From Cupriavidus taiwanensis (GTDB taxonomy: Bacteria; Pseudomonadota; Gammaproteobacteria; Burkholderiales; Burkholderiaceae): 64,000 nucleotides of DNA. Position 1 is the first letter of the stretch, and every line of letters starts with the position of its first letter. A program made the position numbers and the translations under genes. Below are positions 20,879-31,052 of the stretch, in pieces. The DNA lies in assembly GCF_900249755.1 (NCBI RefSeq), contig NZ_LT976854.1, forward strand, positions 1,526,927 through 1,590,926, in the 5' to 3' direction. Under the pieces are notes generated by a model. The model was not told the DNA's origin and did not search any database. It saw nothing but the letters and a program-made list of their open reading frames with translations.

Positions 20879-22161
20879 TGCAGCGCACGCCCCTGATGAT
20901 CGCCACGCGCGCCGCGCTGGCAGCCATCGCCGCTGCCGCGGCCATGGCGGGCTGCGGCAGCCGCACCGAAGCCATTGCCCCCGCCGCGGACCTGGCGCCC
21001 AAGGCGCAGCTGTCGCCTGCCGAGCAGATCGCGCGCGGCCGCTACCTGGTGCGCGCCGCCGACTGCGCCGCCTGCCATACCGCGCCGCAAGGCGCGCCGT
21101 TCGCCGGCGGCGTGGAACTGGCGTCTCCGTTCGGCAAGTTCTACGGCACCAACATCACGCCGGACAAGACCCACGGCATCGGCAACTGGAGCGCGGACGA
21201 CTTCTACAAGGCGCTGCATGACGGCAAGGCGCCGGGCAAACCGCTCTATCCGGCGATGCCGTACACGTCGTACCGCGGCCTGTCGCGCGCGGATTCGGAC
21301 GCCATGTACGCCTACCTGATGCAGGTGAGGCCGGCCGCCGTGGCCAACCGCCCGCACGACCTGCAGTTCCCGTACAACCTGCGCTTCGCGCTGGCGGGCT
21401 GGAACCTGCTGTTCCTCGAGGACAAGCTGCCGGACGCATCCAAGGGCAATTCGGAGTCGTGGCAGCGCGGCCGCTACCTGTCCAACGCGCTGGGGCACTG
21501 CGCCGAATGCCACACGCCGCGCGCCGCCTTCGGCCGGCTGGATGCGTCGAAGCCGCTGGCCGGCTCGGCGCTGGCACGCGTCGGCGCGCCCGACATCACG
21601 CCAGCCGGCCTGGCCGCGCGCGGCTGGACCGCGGCCGACCTGCAGCAGTTCTTTGCGATCGGCATCGCGCCGCAAGGCTCGGCCTTCGGCGAGATGTACC
21701 CGGTGGTGCATCTGAGCAGCCAGTACCTGAACCAAAGCGACCTGGCCGCGATGACCACCTACCTGCTGGGCGACCAGCCGCCCGCGCCGCAGCCGGTGAA
21801 GGCGGTGAATGCCGACGCCGCGCAACTGGCACCGGGCCGCCGCCACTATGTGGCCGTCTGCGCCGGCTGCCATGGGCGCGAGGGCGAAGGCAAGCCGCAC
21901 GTCGCGGTATCGATGGCCGGCAATTCGACGGTGCGCAACGCCGACGCGCGCAACCTGATCGTGTCGATGCTCGATGGCATCGAGGCGCAGCGCTTCCCGG
22001 GTGTGGAGGCGATGCAGGAGATGCCGGGTTTTGCCGAGCGCATGAGCGACGAGGAGCTGGCGCAGCTGGCGAACTATCTGCGTGCTACGTGGGGTGGGCA
22101 GGCAGCTGATGTGAAGCCGGGTGATGTGAAGGCGCTGCGCGCGGCCGGGCCAGGGCATTAA
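20878..22161 (+). CDS. Triheme cytochrome c subunit of the aldehyde oxidoreductase
   Basis: The 427-residue protein has an N-terminal export signal (ATRAALAAIAAAAAMAGCGS) that ends in a lipobox-like AGC, so it may be a lipoprotein. Three CxxCH heme sites follow: CAACH near residue 62, CAECH near 207 and CAGCH near 327. This is the arrangement of the cytochrome subunit of membrane-bound alcohol and aldehyde dehydrogenases, which transfers electrons to ubiquinone or a terminal oxidase at the periplasmic face. The ATG overlaps the stop of the 2Fe-2S gene (TGATG), completing a tightly coupled three-gene operon. A REP-like element follows. Confidence 0.93.
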   Translation: MQRTPLMIATRAALAAIAAAAAMAGCGSRTEAIAPAADLAPKAQLSPAEQIARGRYLVRAADCAACHTAPQGAPFAGGVELASPFGKFYGTNITPDKTHGIGNWSADDFYKALHDGKAPGKPLYPAMPYTSYRGLSRADSDAMYAYLMQVRPAAVANRPHDLQFPYNLRFALAGWNLLFLEDKLPDASKGNSESWQRGRYLSNALGHCAECHTPRAAFGRLDASKPLAGSALARVGAPDITPAGLAARGWTAADLQQFFAIGIAPQGSAFGEMYPVVHLSSQYLNQSDLAAMTTYLLGDQPPAPQPVKAVNADAAQLAPGRRHYVAVCAGCHGREGEGKPHVAVSMAGNSTVRNADARNLIVSMLDGIEAQRFPGVEAMQEMPGFAERMSDEELAQLANYLRATWGGQAADVKPGDVKALRAAGPGH

Positions 22162-22193
22162 GGCCTGCGCCACCGACGCTAACCATCCCGCCG

Positions 22194-22323
22194 GTTTGCT
22201 CCCCTCTCCCGCTTGCGGGAGAGGGGCCGGGGGTGAGGGCAGGCGCTGGCATACCGACGCGCTTCACTTCGTTGACGCTCCGGCCCTCACCCCCACCCCT
22301 CTCCCGCGCGCGGGAGAGGGGTG
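22194..22323. repeat. REP-like bipartite palindromic element (copy C)
   Basis: A TTTGCTCCCCTCTCCCGC-TT-GCGGGAGAGG arm is followed by GGTGAGGG, a CTTCACTTCG spacer and an opposing CTCTCCCGCGCGCGGGAGAG arm. It begins about 33 bp past the cytochrome stop and is followed by the sigma-54 promoter region. Confidence 0.85.
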
Positions 22324-22381
22324 CGTATGCGAGGGGTGGTGGCAAGCCCAAACGCTGTCGCATGGCAGCGCGATCCGCCAT

Positions 22382-22419
22382 GTGTCCCAGTCTGGGACAC
22401 TCACTGTCACACGCTGACA
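22382..22419. promoter_or_regulatory. Two upstream activator dyads for the sigma-54 promoter
   Basis: GTGTCCCAG-T-CTGGGACAC (22382-22400) is a perfect 9-1-9 palindrome. TGTCA-CACGC-TGACA (22405-22419) is a second dyad. Both share outer TGTC...GACA arms and lie about 65-100 bp upstream of the -24 element, as expected of binding sites for an AcoR-like enhancer-binding protein. Confidence 0.65.
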
Positions 22420-22482
22420 CACCTGGCCCGAGGCCGCGGCCAGATCTTCGATTCCTCCCCCGCTTTTCCGCCCTCCCGCCCC

Positions 22483-22498
22483 CGGCACACCTCTTGCG
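22483..22498 (+). promoter_or_regulatory. Sigma-54 (-24/-12) promoter of the aldehyde dehydrogenase operon
   Basis: CGGCACACCTCTTGCG matches the consensus TGGCAC-n5-TTGC, with GG and GC dinucleotides exactly 10 nt apart. Transcription would start near 22509, giving a leader of about 55 nt before the ATG at 22565. Confidence 0.75.
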
Positions 22499-22564
22499 AT
22501 CTGTTCCCCCGCGCACGGCCCACGCCGTGACGGCACCACACAGATCATTCGAACGGAGCGAGAC

Positions 22565-24085
<1,521 letters not shown>

Positions 24086-24199
24086 CGGTGCTCAAGGCAT
24101 GGCGCAATGGCCCCCTTCAGGGGCCGTGCGCATGCGATGATCCGCTTGTGCCCCGCGGGCGCGGGGCCATCCGGACAAGGAGTCACTCAAGGAGTCGAG

Positions 24200-25228
24200 A
24201 TGCCAGCAACGATGAAAGCCGCGGTAGTGCGTGAATTCGGCGCGCCGCTCGTGATCGACGAAGTTCCTGTTCCTCAACCCGGCCCCGGCCAGATCCAGGT
24301 AAAGATCGCGGCCTCGGGCGTCTGCCATACCGACCTGCACGCCGCCGATGGCGACTGGCCGGTCAAACCCACCCTGCCCTTTATCCCCGGCCACGAAGGC
24401 GTGGGCTACGTTTGCGCCGTGGGCAGCGGCGTGACCCGCGTGAAAGAAGGCGACCGCGTCGGCGTGCCCTGGCTGTACAGCGCGTGCGGCTATTGCGAGC
24501 ACTGCCTGCAAGGCTGGGAGACGCTGTGCGAGAAGCAGCAGAACACCGGCTATTCCGTCAACGGCGGCTATGGCGAATATGTCGTCGCCGATCCCGATTA
24601 CGTCGGCCTGCTGCCCGACAAGGTGGGCTTTGTCGAGATTGCGCCGATCCTGTGCGCGGGCGTGACGGTCTACAAGGGGCTCAAGGTCACCGATACGCGG
24701 CCCGGCCAGTGGGTGGTGATCTCCGGCATCGGCGGCCTTGGGCACGTGGCGGTGCAGTATGCGCGAGCCATGGGGCTGCGCGTGGCCGCGGTCGACATCG
24801 ATGACGGCAAGCTCGCGCTGGCGCGCCAGCTCGGCGCCGAAGCCACCGTCAACGCGCGCACCACCGATCCCGCCGCGTGGCTGCAGAAGGAAATCGGCGG
24901 CGCGCACGGCGTGCTGGTCACCGCGGTATCGCCGATCGCCTTCTCCCAGGCAATCGGCATGGTGCGCCGCGGCGGCACCGTCGCGCTCAACGGCTTGCCG
25001 CCGGGCGAGTTCGGCACGCCGATCTTCGACGTGGTGCTCAAGGGCATCACCATCCGCGGCTCGATCGTCGGCACGCGCAGCGACCTGCAGGAATCGCTGG
25101 ACTTTGCCGCGCACGGCGACGTGAAGGCGACCGTGTCCACCGCGAAGCTCGACGACATCAACCAGGTGTTCGGGCGCCTGCGCGACGGCAAGGTCGAAGG
25201 CCGGGTCGTGCTGGACTTCAACGCCTGA
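24200..25228 (+). CDS. Zinc-dependent alcohol dehydrogenase (AdhP/propanol-preferring type)
   Basis: The 342-residue medium-chain dehydrogenase/reductase has catalytic-zinc ligands in [13 protein letters not shown] (Cys, near residue 38) and PGHEGVG (His-Glu, near 62). The structural-zinc cysteines are in [21 protein letters not shown]. The nucleotide-binding motif [13 protein letters not shown] is at about 175, with [11 protein letters not shown] after it. It interconverts primary alcohols such as ethanol with aldehydes using NAD. A GGAG site precedes the ATG at 24200, 114 bp downstream of acoD, so the pair can carry ethanol to acetate. Confidence 0.93.
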   Translation: MPATMKAAVVREFGAPLVIDEVPVPQPGPGQIQVKIAASGVCHTDLHAADGDWPVKPTLPFIPGHEGVGYVCAVGSGVTRVKEGDRVGVPWLYSACGYCEHCLQGWETLCEKQQNTGYSVNGGYGEYVVADPDYVGLLPDKVGFVEIAPILCAGVTVYKGLKVTDTRPGQWVVISGIGGLGHVAVQYARAMGLRVAAVDIDDGKLALARQLGAEATVNARTTDPAAWLQKEIGGAHGVLVTAVSPIAFSQAIGMVRRGGTVALNGLPPGEFGTPIFDVVLKGITIRGSIVGTRSDLQESLDFAAHGDVKATVSTAKLDDINQVFGRLRDGKVEGRVVLDFNA

Positions 25229-25242
25229 CGAGGACCCCATCC

Positions 25243-25638
25243 ATGCCGATTTCCGCATCCGCTGCCCCGTCCGTGGCCCGCGTGGTGGCCACGCCGGCGG
25301 CGCTCGCGCTGATCGCCGAGCTGGCCGCGCGGCACGGCCCGCTGATGTTCCACCAGTCCGGCGGCTGCTGCGACGGCAGCGCGCCGATGTGCTATCCCGC
25401 CGGCGAGCTGCTGGTGGGACCGGCCGATGTCTGCCTGGGCCAGATCGGCGGCGCCGCGTTCTACATGACGCGCGCGCAGTTCGAGTACTGGCGCCACACG
25501 CGGCTGGTGATCGACGTGGTGCCGGGCGCGGGCGGCATGTTCTCGCTGGAGGGACGCACGGGCCGGCGCTTCCTGACGCGCTCGGAGCTGTTCAGCGACG
25601 CCGAGGCCGCGTGGCTGGCGCAACAGCCGGAGCCGTGA
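25243..25638 (+). CDS. DUF779-family protein
   Basis: This is a 131-residue protein of the small family regularly encoded beside ExaC-type aldehyde dehydrogenases. A short signature HQSGGCCDGSAPMC (three cysteines around residues 41-51) is its most conserved part, followed by LLVGPADVCLG and a C-terminal FSLEGRTGRRFLTRSE. The biochemical role is not established. The cysteine cluster suggests metal or thiol chemistry connected with aldehyde oxidation (inference). It begins 14 bp after the alcohol dehydrogenase stop, so it is the third gene of the sigma-54 operon. Confidence 0.9.
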   Translation: MPISASAAPSVARVVATPAALALIAELAARHGPLMFHQSGGCCDGSAPMCYPAGELLVGPADVCLGQIGGAAFYMTRAQFEYWRHTRLVIDVVPGAGGMFSLEGRTGRRFLTRSELFSDAEAAWLAQQPEP

Positions 25639-25720
25639 TCCCCTGGCAGGCGATGGCGTGCGGGGCAACTGGTGCCCGCACGCCATGCCCCGGTTCAGCG
25701 CCGCGGTTCAGCGCCGCGGC

Positions 25721-25963
25721 TCAGCGTTTCTCGTCGAGCAGGTCGTTCAGGATTTCGTCGAAGGTGGCCTGGGCGTCCTCCAGCGCCTGCAGCGCCGCGT
25801 CGAAGGTCTGCAGCGCCAGTTTCGACGGCTTGCCGCTGCCCTGCGGCGGATAGTGAGCCTGCAGCGCCGTGAAGGCGACCTGCACCTGCCGCGTGGCGGC
25901 GACCACGCGTTCCATGGCCTGCGCCTCTTCGGCGCGGTATTGCTCGTGCTTCTGTTCGTTCAT
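25721..25963 (-). CDS. Small conserved hypothetical protein, mostly helical
   Basis: The 80-residue charged protein is MNEQKHEQYRAEEAQAMERV at its start and ends in ILNDLLDEKR. Its composition (Ala, Gln, Glu) and lack of Gly/Pro in the second half suggest two amphipathic helices, possibly a coiled coil. A GGGAG ribosome site precedes the ATG. No family was recognised. It is transcribed divergently from the alpha/beta hydrolase gene at 26154 and convergently with the DUF779 operon. Confidence 0.7.
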   Translation of the reverse strand: MNEQKHEQYRAEEAQAMERVVAATRQVQVAFTALQAHYPPQGSGKPSKLALQTFDAALQALEDAQATFDEILNDLLDEKR

Positions 25964-26153
25964 GCCGGTCGGCTCCCTGAAGGCGCGTCGTCTCGGTGGG
26001 GTGCGCGCGCCCGTATGAGGCATATCGTACAAGAACTGCGCCGGCCGGCTTGCGCCGCGGCCACGCCCCCGGCAAAAATAGGGTAGGCTGCGCGGCTGGG
26101 CGGCAAGGCCGGCGCGCTTGCGCCACGCCTGGCCGCGGCCACCGAAGAATGCC

Positions 26154-27086
26154 ATGCCATTGACCACCCGCCGCGCGCTGGCAGCCGCGCTGATGACCGC
26201 CAGCGGCTTCGCCTGCTACTGGACCTACCTGACCGTGAACCAGGACCGGCTGCTGTTCGACGCGCGCCGGCGCCCGCCGCGCGACCTGCCCGACGGCATC
26301 ATCGGCTATTCGCACCTGATCCCCGGCGGCGTGGTGCGCGGCTACATCTACCACGCCCCCGGCGACAGCGTGCACGACCTGCTGTTCTACCTGCCGGGCC
26401 GCGGCGAGGATGTGCTGGAAACGCTGCAATACGCACGCTGGCTGCCCGCCGGCATGGCCTTCGCCACCTACGATTACCGCGGCCTGGGCCACTCCGACGG
26501 GCGCCCGTCCGAGGGCGCCGCGGTGGCCGACGCCAGCCAGTTCCTGCTGCACGTGCGGCGCGTGTTCCCCGAGACCCGCGTGCACGTGGTGGGGCGCAGC
26601 CTGGGCACCGGCGTGGCGATCCAGCTGGCGGACCTGCAGGATTTCGAGAGCCTGCAGCTGATCACCCCCTACGACTCGCTGCTGGAACTGGTGCGCAAGC
26701 GCTTTCCGCTGGTGCCCCTGCGCCAACTGATGCGCCACCACTTCGATTCGATCTCGCATTGCAAGAAGGTCGTGCAGAGCACCAAGGTGCTGCTGGCGGC
26801 TACAGACGAAGTGGTGCCGCACGCCTGCTCGGAACGGCTCATGGCGGCCTGGCCCGGCCCGGTGGCGCTGCAGACCGTGCCGGACACCGATCACTTCACC
26901 ATCATCGAGCGCGAGCAGACCTGGCTGTCGCTGTGCGAATTCGCGCGCCAGCACAGCCAGGCGCGCTTGCGCGTGGCGGCGGTGCAGTCCGCGCCGCCGC
27001 AGCCAGCGCCGGCGAGCCCTCCCGCACCGCAGCCGGTCGACCATGACGAGCTGGGCAATCCCCTGCCGCTGGCGGCAAACCGCTGA
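26154..27086 (+). CDS. Alpha/beta hydrolase with N-terminal membrane anchor
   Basis: The 310-residue protein starts with a short hydrophobic segment (LAAALMTASGFACYWTYLTV) that probably anchors it in the inner membrane. Its hydrolase domain has TYDYRGLGHSDG near residue 107, the nucleophile elbow VGRSLGTG (Ser near 145), a late Asp in AATDEVVPH, and the catalytic His in DTDHFTI. The C-terminal 45 residues are Ala/Pro-rich and likely disordered. This is the BEM46-like or lysophospholipase-like hydrolase group; the substrate is unknown. It is followed after 57 bp by the penicillin-binding protein gene. Confidence 0.85.
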   Translation: MPLTTRRALAAALMTASGFACYWTYLTVNQDRLLFDARRRPPRDLPDGIIGYSHLIPGGVVRGYIYHAPGDSVHDLLFYLPGRGEDVLETLQYARWLPAGMAFATYDYRGLGHSDGRPSEGAAVADASQFLLHVRRVFPETRVHVVGRSLGTGVAIQLADLQDFESLQLITPYDSLLELVRKRFPLVPLRQLMRHHFDSISHCKKVVQSTKVLLAATDEVVPHACSERLMAAWPGPVALQTVPDTDHFTIIEREQTWLSLCEFARQHSQARLRVAAVQSAPPQPAPASPPAPQPVDHDELGNPLPLAANR

Positions 27087-27143
27087 GCCGGCCGCCGGGT
27101 CGGTGAAGCCGGGCCGTCAGGTGCAGCGGGTAAAATGCGGCCC

Positions 27144-29267
27144 ATGAAAAAATTCGCAGTCAAGGCAGGCGGCGCCGCGCTGGCGCTGGCTGCCGCCGGC
27201 GCCTTGTTGGCCGGCTTTGCCGCCGTGGTCAGCCTGCGCCAGCTTCCCCCCGTCGAAGCGCTGCGCGACTACCGGCCCGATGTGCCGCTGCGCATCTACA
27301 CCAGCGACCACGTCCAGATCGGCGAGTTCGGCAGCGAGCACCGCGAGTTCATCCCCTTCGAGCAGATCCCGCGGCGCATGGTCCAGGCGCTGCTCGCCGC
27401 CGAGGACGACCAGTTCTACGAACACCAGGGCATCGACATCCCCGGCGTGTTCCGCGCCGCGCTGGCCAACCTCGGCCAGCGCTACGCACAGGGCGCTTCG
27501 ACCATCACCATGCAGGTGGCGCGCAACTTCTACCTGACGCGCGAGAAGACGCTGGCGCGCAAGTGGTATGAAATGCTGCTGGCCTGGCGCATCGACCACG
27601 CGCTGCCCAAGGACCGCATCCTCGAGCTGTACATGAACCAGGTCTACCTGGGCGAGCATGCCTATGGCTTCGGCAGCGCCGCGCACGCGTACTTCGGCAA
27701 GCCGCTGGCGTCGCTGTCGCTGGCCGAGAGCGCGATGCTGGCGGGCCTGCCGAAAGCACCTTCGGCCGTGAACCCGGTGGTCAATTTCGCGCGTGCCAAG
27801 CGGCGCCAGGAATATGTGCTGGGTCGGATGCTGGCGCTGGGCATGATCAGCCAGGACGACTACCGCGAAGCCCGCGCCACGCGCCTGGTGATCACCGACG
27901 ACAGCCCCGGCAGCTTTGCCGGCCATGCCGAACACGTGGCCGAACTGGCGCGCCAGCTGGCGCGCGAGCGCTTCGGCGACGAGGCCTACACGCGCGGCCT
28001 GAACGTCTACACCACGGTGTCTTCCGTGCGCCAGACCCTGGCCTACGATGCCGTGCATGGCGGGCTGGAGGGCTACGCGCGCCGCCACCGCCAGTTCGTC
28101 AGGGACCTGTCGCAAGGCCCGCAGGCCGCGCTGGTGTCGCTCGACGCCGGCAGCGGCGCGATCGAGGCCATGGTCGGCGGCGCCGACTTTGGCGCCAGCC
28201 GCTTCAACCACGCCACCCAGGCGCAGCGCCAGCCCGGCTCGACCTTCAAGCCCTTCATCTATGCCGCGGCGCTGGAGCGCGGCGTGTCGCCCGGCACGCT
28301 GATCAACGACGCGCCGCTGCCCAATGGCTCCCGCTGGCAGCCGTCCAACGACGACGGGCGCTTTGTCGGCCCCATCACCGTGCGCCAGGCGCTGGCCGAA
28401 TCGCGCAACCTGCCGGCGATCCGCACGCTGCAGGCGATCGGCATCCCCTATGCGGTGGAATTCGCCAGCCGCTTCGGCTTCTCGCCCAGGCGGCTGCCGC
28501 GCTACCTGCCGCTGGCGCTGGGCACCGGCACCACCTCGCCGCTGCGCCTGGCGGCGGCCTACGGCGTGTTCGCCAACGGCGGCCACCGCATCGAGCCCTA
28601 CCTGATCGAGCGCATCACCGACAGCGAAGGCAACGTGCTGTTCAGTGCCAACCAGGACACCGACGAGCGCCCGGCGCCGCCGCCCGTGATCAGCGCGCGC
28701 AATGCCTTCGTCATGGACAGCCTGCTGCGCAGCGTGGTCGATGCCGGCACCGGCGCCGGCGTGCGCCGCTACCTGCGCCGCGACGACGTGGCCGGCAAGA
28801 CCGGCACCACCAACGACTCGGTCGACGGCTGGTTCGCCGGCTATGCCGGCGGCGTGGTCACGGTGGCGTGGATGGGCTATGACGACAACCGCAGCCTGGG
28901 CGAGCGTGAGTTCGGCGCGACCACCGCGCTGCCGGTGTGGGCCGCCTACATGGAGGGCCGCCTGGCCGGCGTGCCGGAGGCCGACGCGCAGGCGCCCGCC
29001 GGCGTGGTGCAAACCGGCGGCGAGTGGATCTACGCCGAGAACGCCGACGGCAGCCACGGCATCGCCTCGATCGGCTTCCCGCCGCCAGCGCCGGCTGCGA
29101 CGCCGGCCAGCCCGCCGCTGACGGACCCGTTCGCCAGCAACGGCCCGGCGCAGGCCGCACCCGGTGCGCCAGCCGCGCCAGGCGCACCCTCCGCGGCCGC
29201 GCCCACCCCCGTGACCAGCGAGGCGCCAGCCGCCGCGCCGGCCGCACCCGCCGACAACCCGCTGTAG
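27144..29267 (+). CDS. Class A penicillin-binding protein (transglycosylase/transpeptidase, PBP1 family)
   Basis: The protein is about 707 residues. After a single N-terminal transmembrane helix (AALALAAAGALLAGFAAVV) comes a GT51 glycosyltransferase domain at about 55-225, with EDDQFYEHQGID and GASTITMQVARNFYL. The penicillin-binding transpeptidase domain follows at about 300-590: PGSTFKPF is the SxxK active-site motif, ESRNLPA the SxN motif and GKTGTTND the KTG motif. It polymerises and cross-links peptidoglycan in the periplasm. The last 70 residues are Pro/Ala-rich low complexity. TAAAAT-like bases just upstream (27131-27136) would leave almost no leader if they form the -10 box. An alternative start is 27135. 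Confidence 0.92.
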   Translation: MKKFAVKAGGAALALAAAGALLAGFAAVVSLRQLPPVEALRDYRPDVPLRIYTSDHVQIGEFGSEHREFIPFEQIPRRMVQALLAAEDDQFYEHQGIDIPGVFRAALANLGQRYAQGASTITMQVARNFYLTREKTLARKWYEMLLAWRIDHALPKDRILELYMNQVYLGEHAYGFGSAAHAYFGKPLASLSLAESAMLAGLPKAPSAVNPVVNFARAKRRQEYVLGRMLALGMISQDDYREARATRLVITDDSPGSFAGHAEHVAELARQLARERFGDEAYTRGLNVYTTVSSVRQTLAYDAVHGGLEGYARRHRQFVRDLSQGPQAALVSLDAGSGAIEAMVGGADFGASRFNHATQAQRQPGSTFKPFIYAAALERGVSPGTLINDAPLPNGSRWQPSNDDGRFVGPITVRQALAESRNLPAIRTLQAIGIPYAVEFASRFGFSPRRLPRYLPLALGTGTTSPLRLAAAYGVFANGGHRIEPYLIERITDSEGNVLFSANQDTDERPAPPPVISARNAFVMDSLLRSVVDAGTGAGVRRYLRRDDVAGKTGTTNDSVDGWFAGYAGGVVTVAWMGYDDNRSLGEREFGATTALPVWAAYMEGRLAGVPEADAQAPAGVVQTGGEWIYAENADGSHGIASIGFPPPAPAATPASPPLTDPFASNGPAQAAPGAPAAPGAPSAAAPTPVTSEAPAAAPAAPADNPL

Positions 29268-29301
29268 ACTTGCCGCTTCCACGCTTTCCGTCCCGAACCC
29301 G

Positions 29302-30555
29302 ATGTCCAGCCACAGCCCGCTGCTGATCTGGTCGGTCGCCGCGCTGACCACCGCTGGCGTCCTGTTCCGTCCCTTCCGCCTGCCCGAAGCCTTCTGGGCC
29401 GCCGGCGGCGCGCTGCTGCTGTGCGCCACCGGCCTGATGGCGCCGCCCGAGGCGTTGGCCGCGGTGCTGCGCGGCCATGACGTGTACCTGTTCCTGGCCG
29501 GCATGATGCTGATTGCGGAACTGGCCCGCAAGACCGGCCTGTTCGACCACGTTGCCGCGCTCGCCGTGCGCCAGGCGCGCGGCTCGGCGCCGCGGCTGTT
29601 CCTGCTGGTGTATGGCTTCGGCACGCTGGTGACGGCGTTCATGTCCAACGACGCCACCGCGGTGGTGCTCACGCCCGCGGTGCTGGCCGCCACCCGCGCC
29701 GCGCGCGTGCGCCAGCCGCTGCCCTACCTGTACGCCTGCGCCTTTATCGCCAACGCCGCCAGCTTCGTGCTGCCGATTTCCAACCCGGCCAACCTGGTGA
29801 TTTTCGGCGAGCGCATGCCGCCGCTGGCGGGGTGGCTGGCCAGCTTCGCGCTGCCCTCGCTGGCCGCGGTCCTGGCGACGCTGGCGGCGCTGTGGTGGAC
29901 CCAGCGCGCGGCGCTGGCCGAGCCCATCGCGCAGGACGTGCCGGTGCCGCCGCTGTCCCGCCAGGCGTGGCTGAGCGCGCTGGGCATCGTGCTGACCGGG
30001 CTGGTGCTGCTGGTGGCCTCGCTGCGCGGCAGCGCGCTGGGCTGGCCCACCTGCGCCGCCGGCGTGGCCACGCTGCTGCTGGTCTGCGCCACCCGGCGCG
30101 AACTAATGTGGCCGACGCTGCGCGGGGTGTCATGGGGCGTGCTGCCGATGGTGGCGGGGCTGTTCGTGCTGGTGGCGGCGCTGGAGCAGACTGCTGTGAT
30201 CCGCCACCTTGCCGACGCCGTTGCCGCGGCCTCGCGCGATGGCGGCGCGCTGGCGCTGCTGGGCGTGGGCGCGGTGGTGGCGCTGGCGGGCAATCTCGCC
30301 AACAACCTGCCGGCGGGGCTGATTGCCGCGTCGGCGCTGGATGCCGGGCAGGCCTCGCATGCGGTCAGCGGCGCGGTGCTGGTCGGCATCGACCTGGGCC
30401 CCAACCTGTCCGTCACCGGCTCGCTCGCCACGCTGCTGTGGCTGACGGCGCTGCGGCGCGACGGGCTGCAGGTCAGCGCCGGGCAGTTCCTGCGCGTGGG
30501 CGCGGTGGTCATGCCGGCGGCCATGCTGCCGGCGCTGGCGCTGCTGCTGCTTTAG
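29302..30555 (+). CDS. ArsB/NhaD-superfamily ion permease
   Basis: The 417-residue, highly hydrophobic protein has about 11-12 membrane spans. It carries the ion-transporter signatures FLAGMMLIAELARKTGLF near residue 65, FMSNDATAVVLTP near 112 and a second half repeat GNLANNLPAGLIA near 330, with NLSVTG later. The paired short re-entrant motifs (SND and NN-P) are typical of arsenical pump and NhaD/CitM-like carriers. No arsR or arsC lies nearby, so arsenite export is only one option; a sodium- or anion-coupled carrier is equally possible. It starts 34 bp after the PBP gene on the same strand. Confidence 0.85.
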   Translation: MSSHSPLLIWSVAALTTAGVLFRPFRLPEAFWAAGGALLLCATGLMAPPEALAAVLRGHDVYLFLAGMMLIAELARKTGLFDHVAALAVRQARGSAPRLFLLVYGFGTLVTAFMSNDATAVVLTPAVLAATRAARVRQPLPYLYACAFIANAASFVLPISNPANLVIFGERMPPLAGWLASFALPSLAAVLATLAALWWTQRAALAEPIAQDVPVPPLSRQAWLSALGIVLTGLVLLVASLRGSALGWPTCAAGVATLLLVCATRRELMWPTLRGVSWGVLPMVAGLFVLVAALEQTAVIRHLADAVAAASRDGGALALLGVGAVVALAGNLANNLPAGLIAASALDAGQASHAVSGAVLVGIDLGPNLSVTGSLATLLWLTALRRDGLQVSAGQFLRVGAVVMPAAMLPALALLLL

Positions 30556-30564
30556 ACCGCAGCT

Positions 30565-30756
30565 TCAGCCGCTGGCGGGGACTTCCGCGGCCGGGCTGCG
30601 CGGCGCCGGCGACAGCGGCCGGCGCAGTCCGCCCGCGCCCTGGCGCACGGCGCGGGCATGGTGTTCCGCCACACCGGTTTCCACCGGCGTGGCAGGTACC
30701 GGCACTGTCACCACATGGAGCAACATCAGGCTGCTGCACGGAAAGGCGATCGGCAT
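30565..30756 (-). CDS. Doubtful small hypothetical protein
   Basis: The 63-residue frame starts MPIAFPCSSLMLLHVVTVPV and has a high share of G/C at third positions, like neighbouring genes. The ribosome site is weak and no family was recognised. It faces the permease gene, ending 10 bp past that gene's stop. It may be spurious. Confidence 0.3.
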   Translation of the reverse strand: MPIAFPCSSLMLLHVVTVPVPATPVETGVAEHHARAVRQGAGGLRRPLSPAPRSPAAEVPASG

Positions 30757-30970
30757 GATGAGGTGGATCCCGACAAAGCGTCAGGCCGCGCATGGCCGCG
30801 GCCGGGGGCCGGCGGCCTGCGACGGGCCGCCTGGTGTTGTGCAGACATTATGTGGGCTTGTCGGCGCCGTGCGGGGCGGGCTTGAGCGATGTCACGAACT
30901 CTTCATCGAGCGCGCATCGGTTGTGGCGTATCCGGCCCACCGCAACGTCCTTTGCCGGCCACCGCGCGGG

Positions 30971-30999
30971 TTGTGAGGCCACGGCATCTGCCATATAGT
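30971..30999 (+). promoter_or_regulatory. Sigma-70-type promoter of folE
   Basis: TTGTGA and TATAGT are separated by exactly 17 bp, giving a predicted start near 31006 and a leader of about 47 nt before the folE ATG. It is one of the best -35/-10 matches in this GC-rich window. Confidence 0.6.
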
Positions 31000-31052
31000 G
31001 AATCCGGCACACCCCCGCTGCGCCGCCAATCACGCCATCACCACACCGATCC

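Larger units (their letters stand above)
30556..31052. other. About 500-bp region with one doubtful small reading frame and the folE promoter
   Basis: Nothing strong is visible apart from a possible 63-codon gene on the minus strand at 30565-30756 and the promoter at 30971 (both listed separately). No RNA gene, repeat or mobile-element remnant is apparent. Confidence 0.5.

Noticed and set aside
27117-29693. 858-codon minus-strand frame opposite the PBP gene
   Set aside because: The plus strand encodes GT51 and transpeptidase motifs; the minus frame shows none and runs into the next gene.
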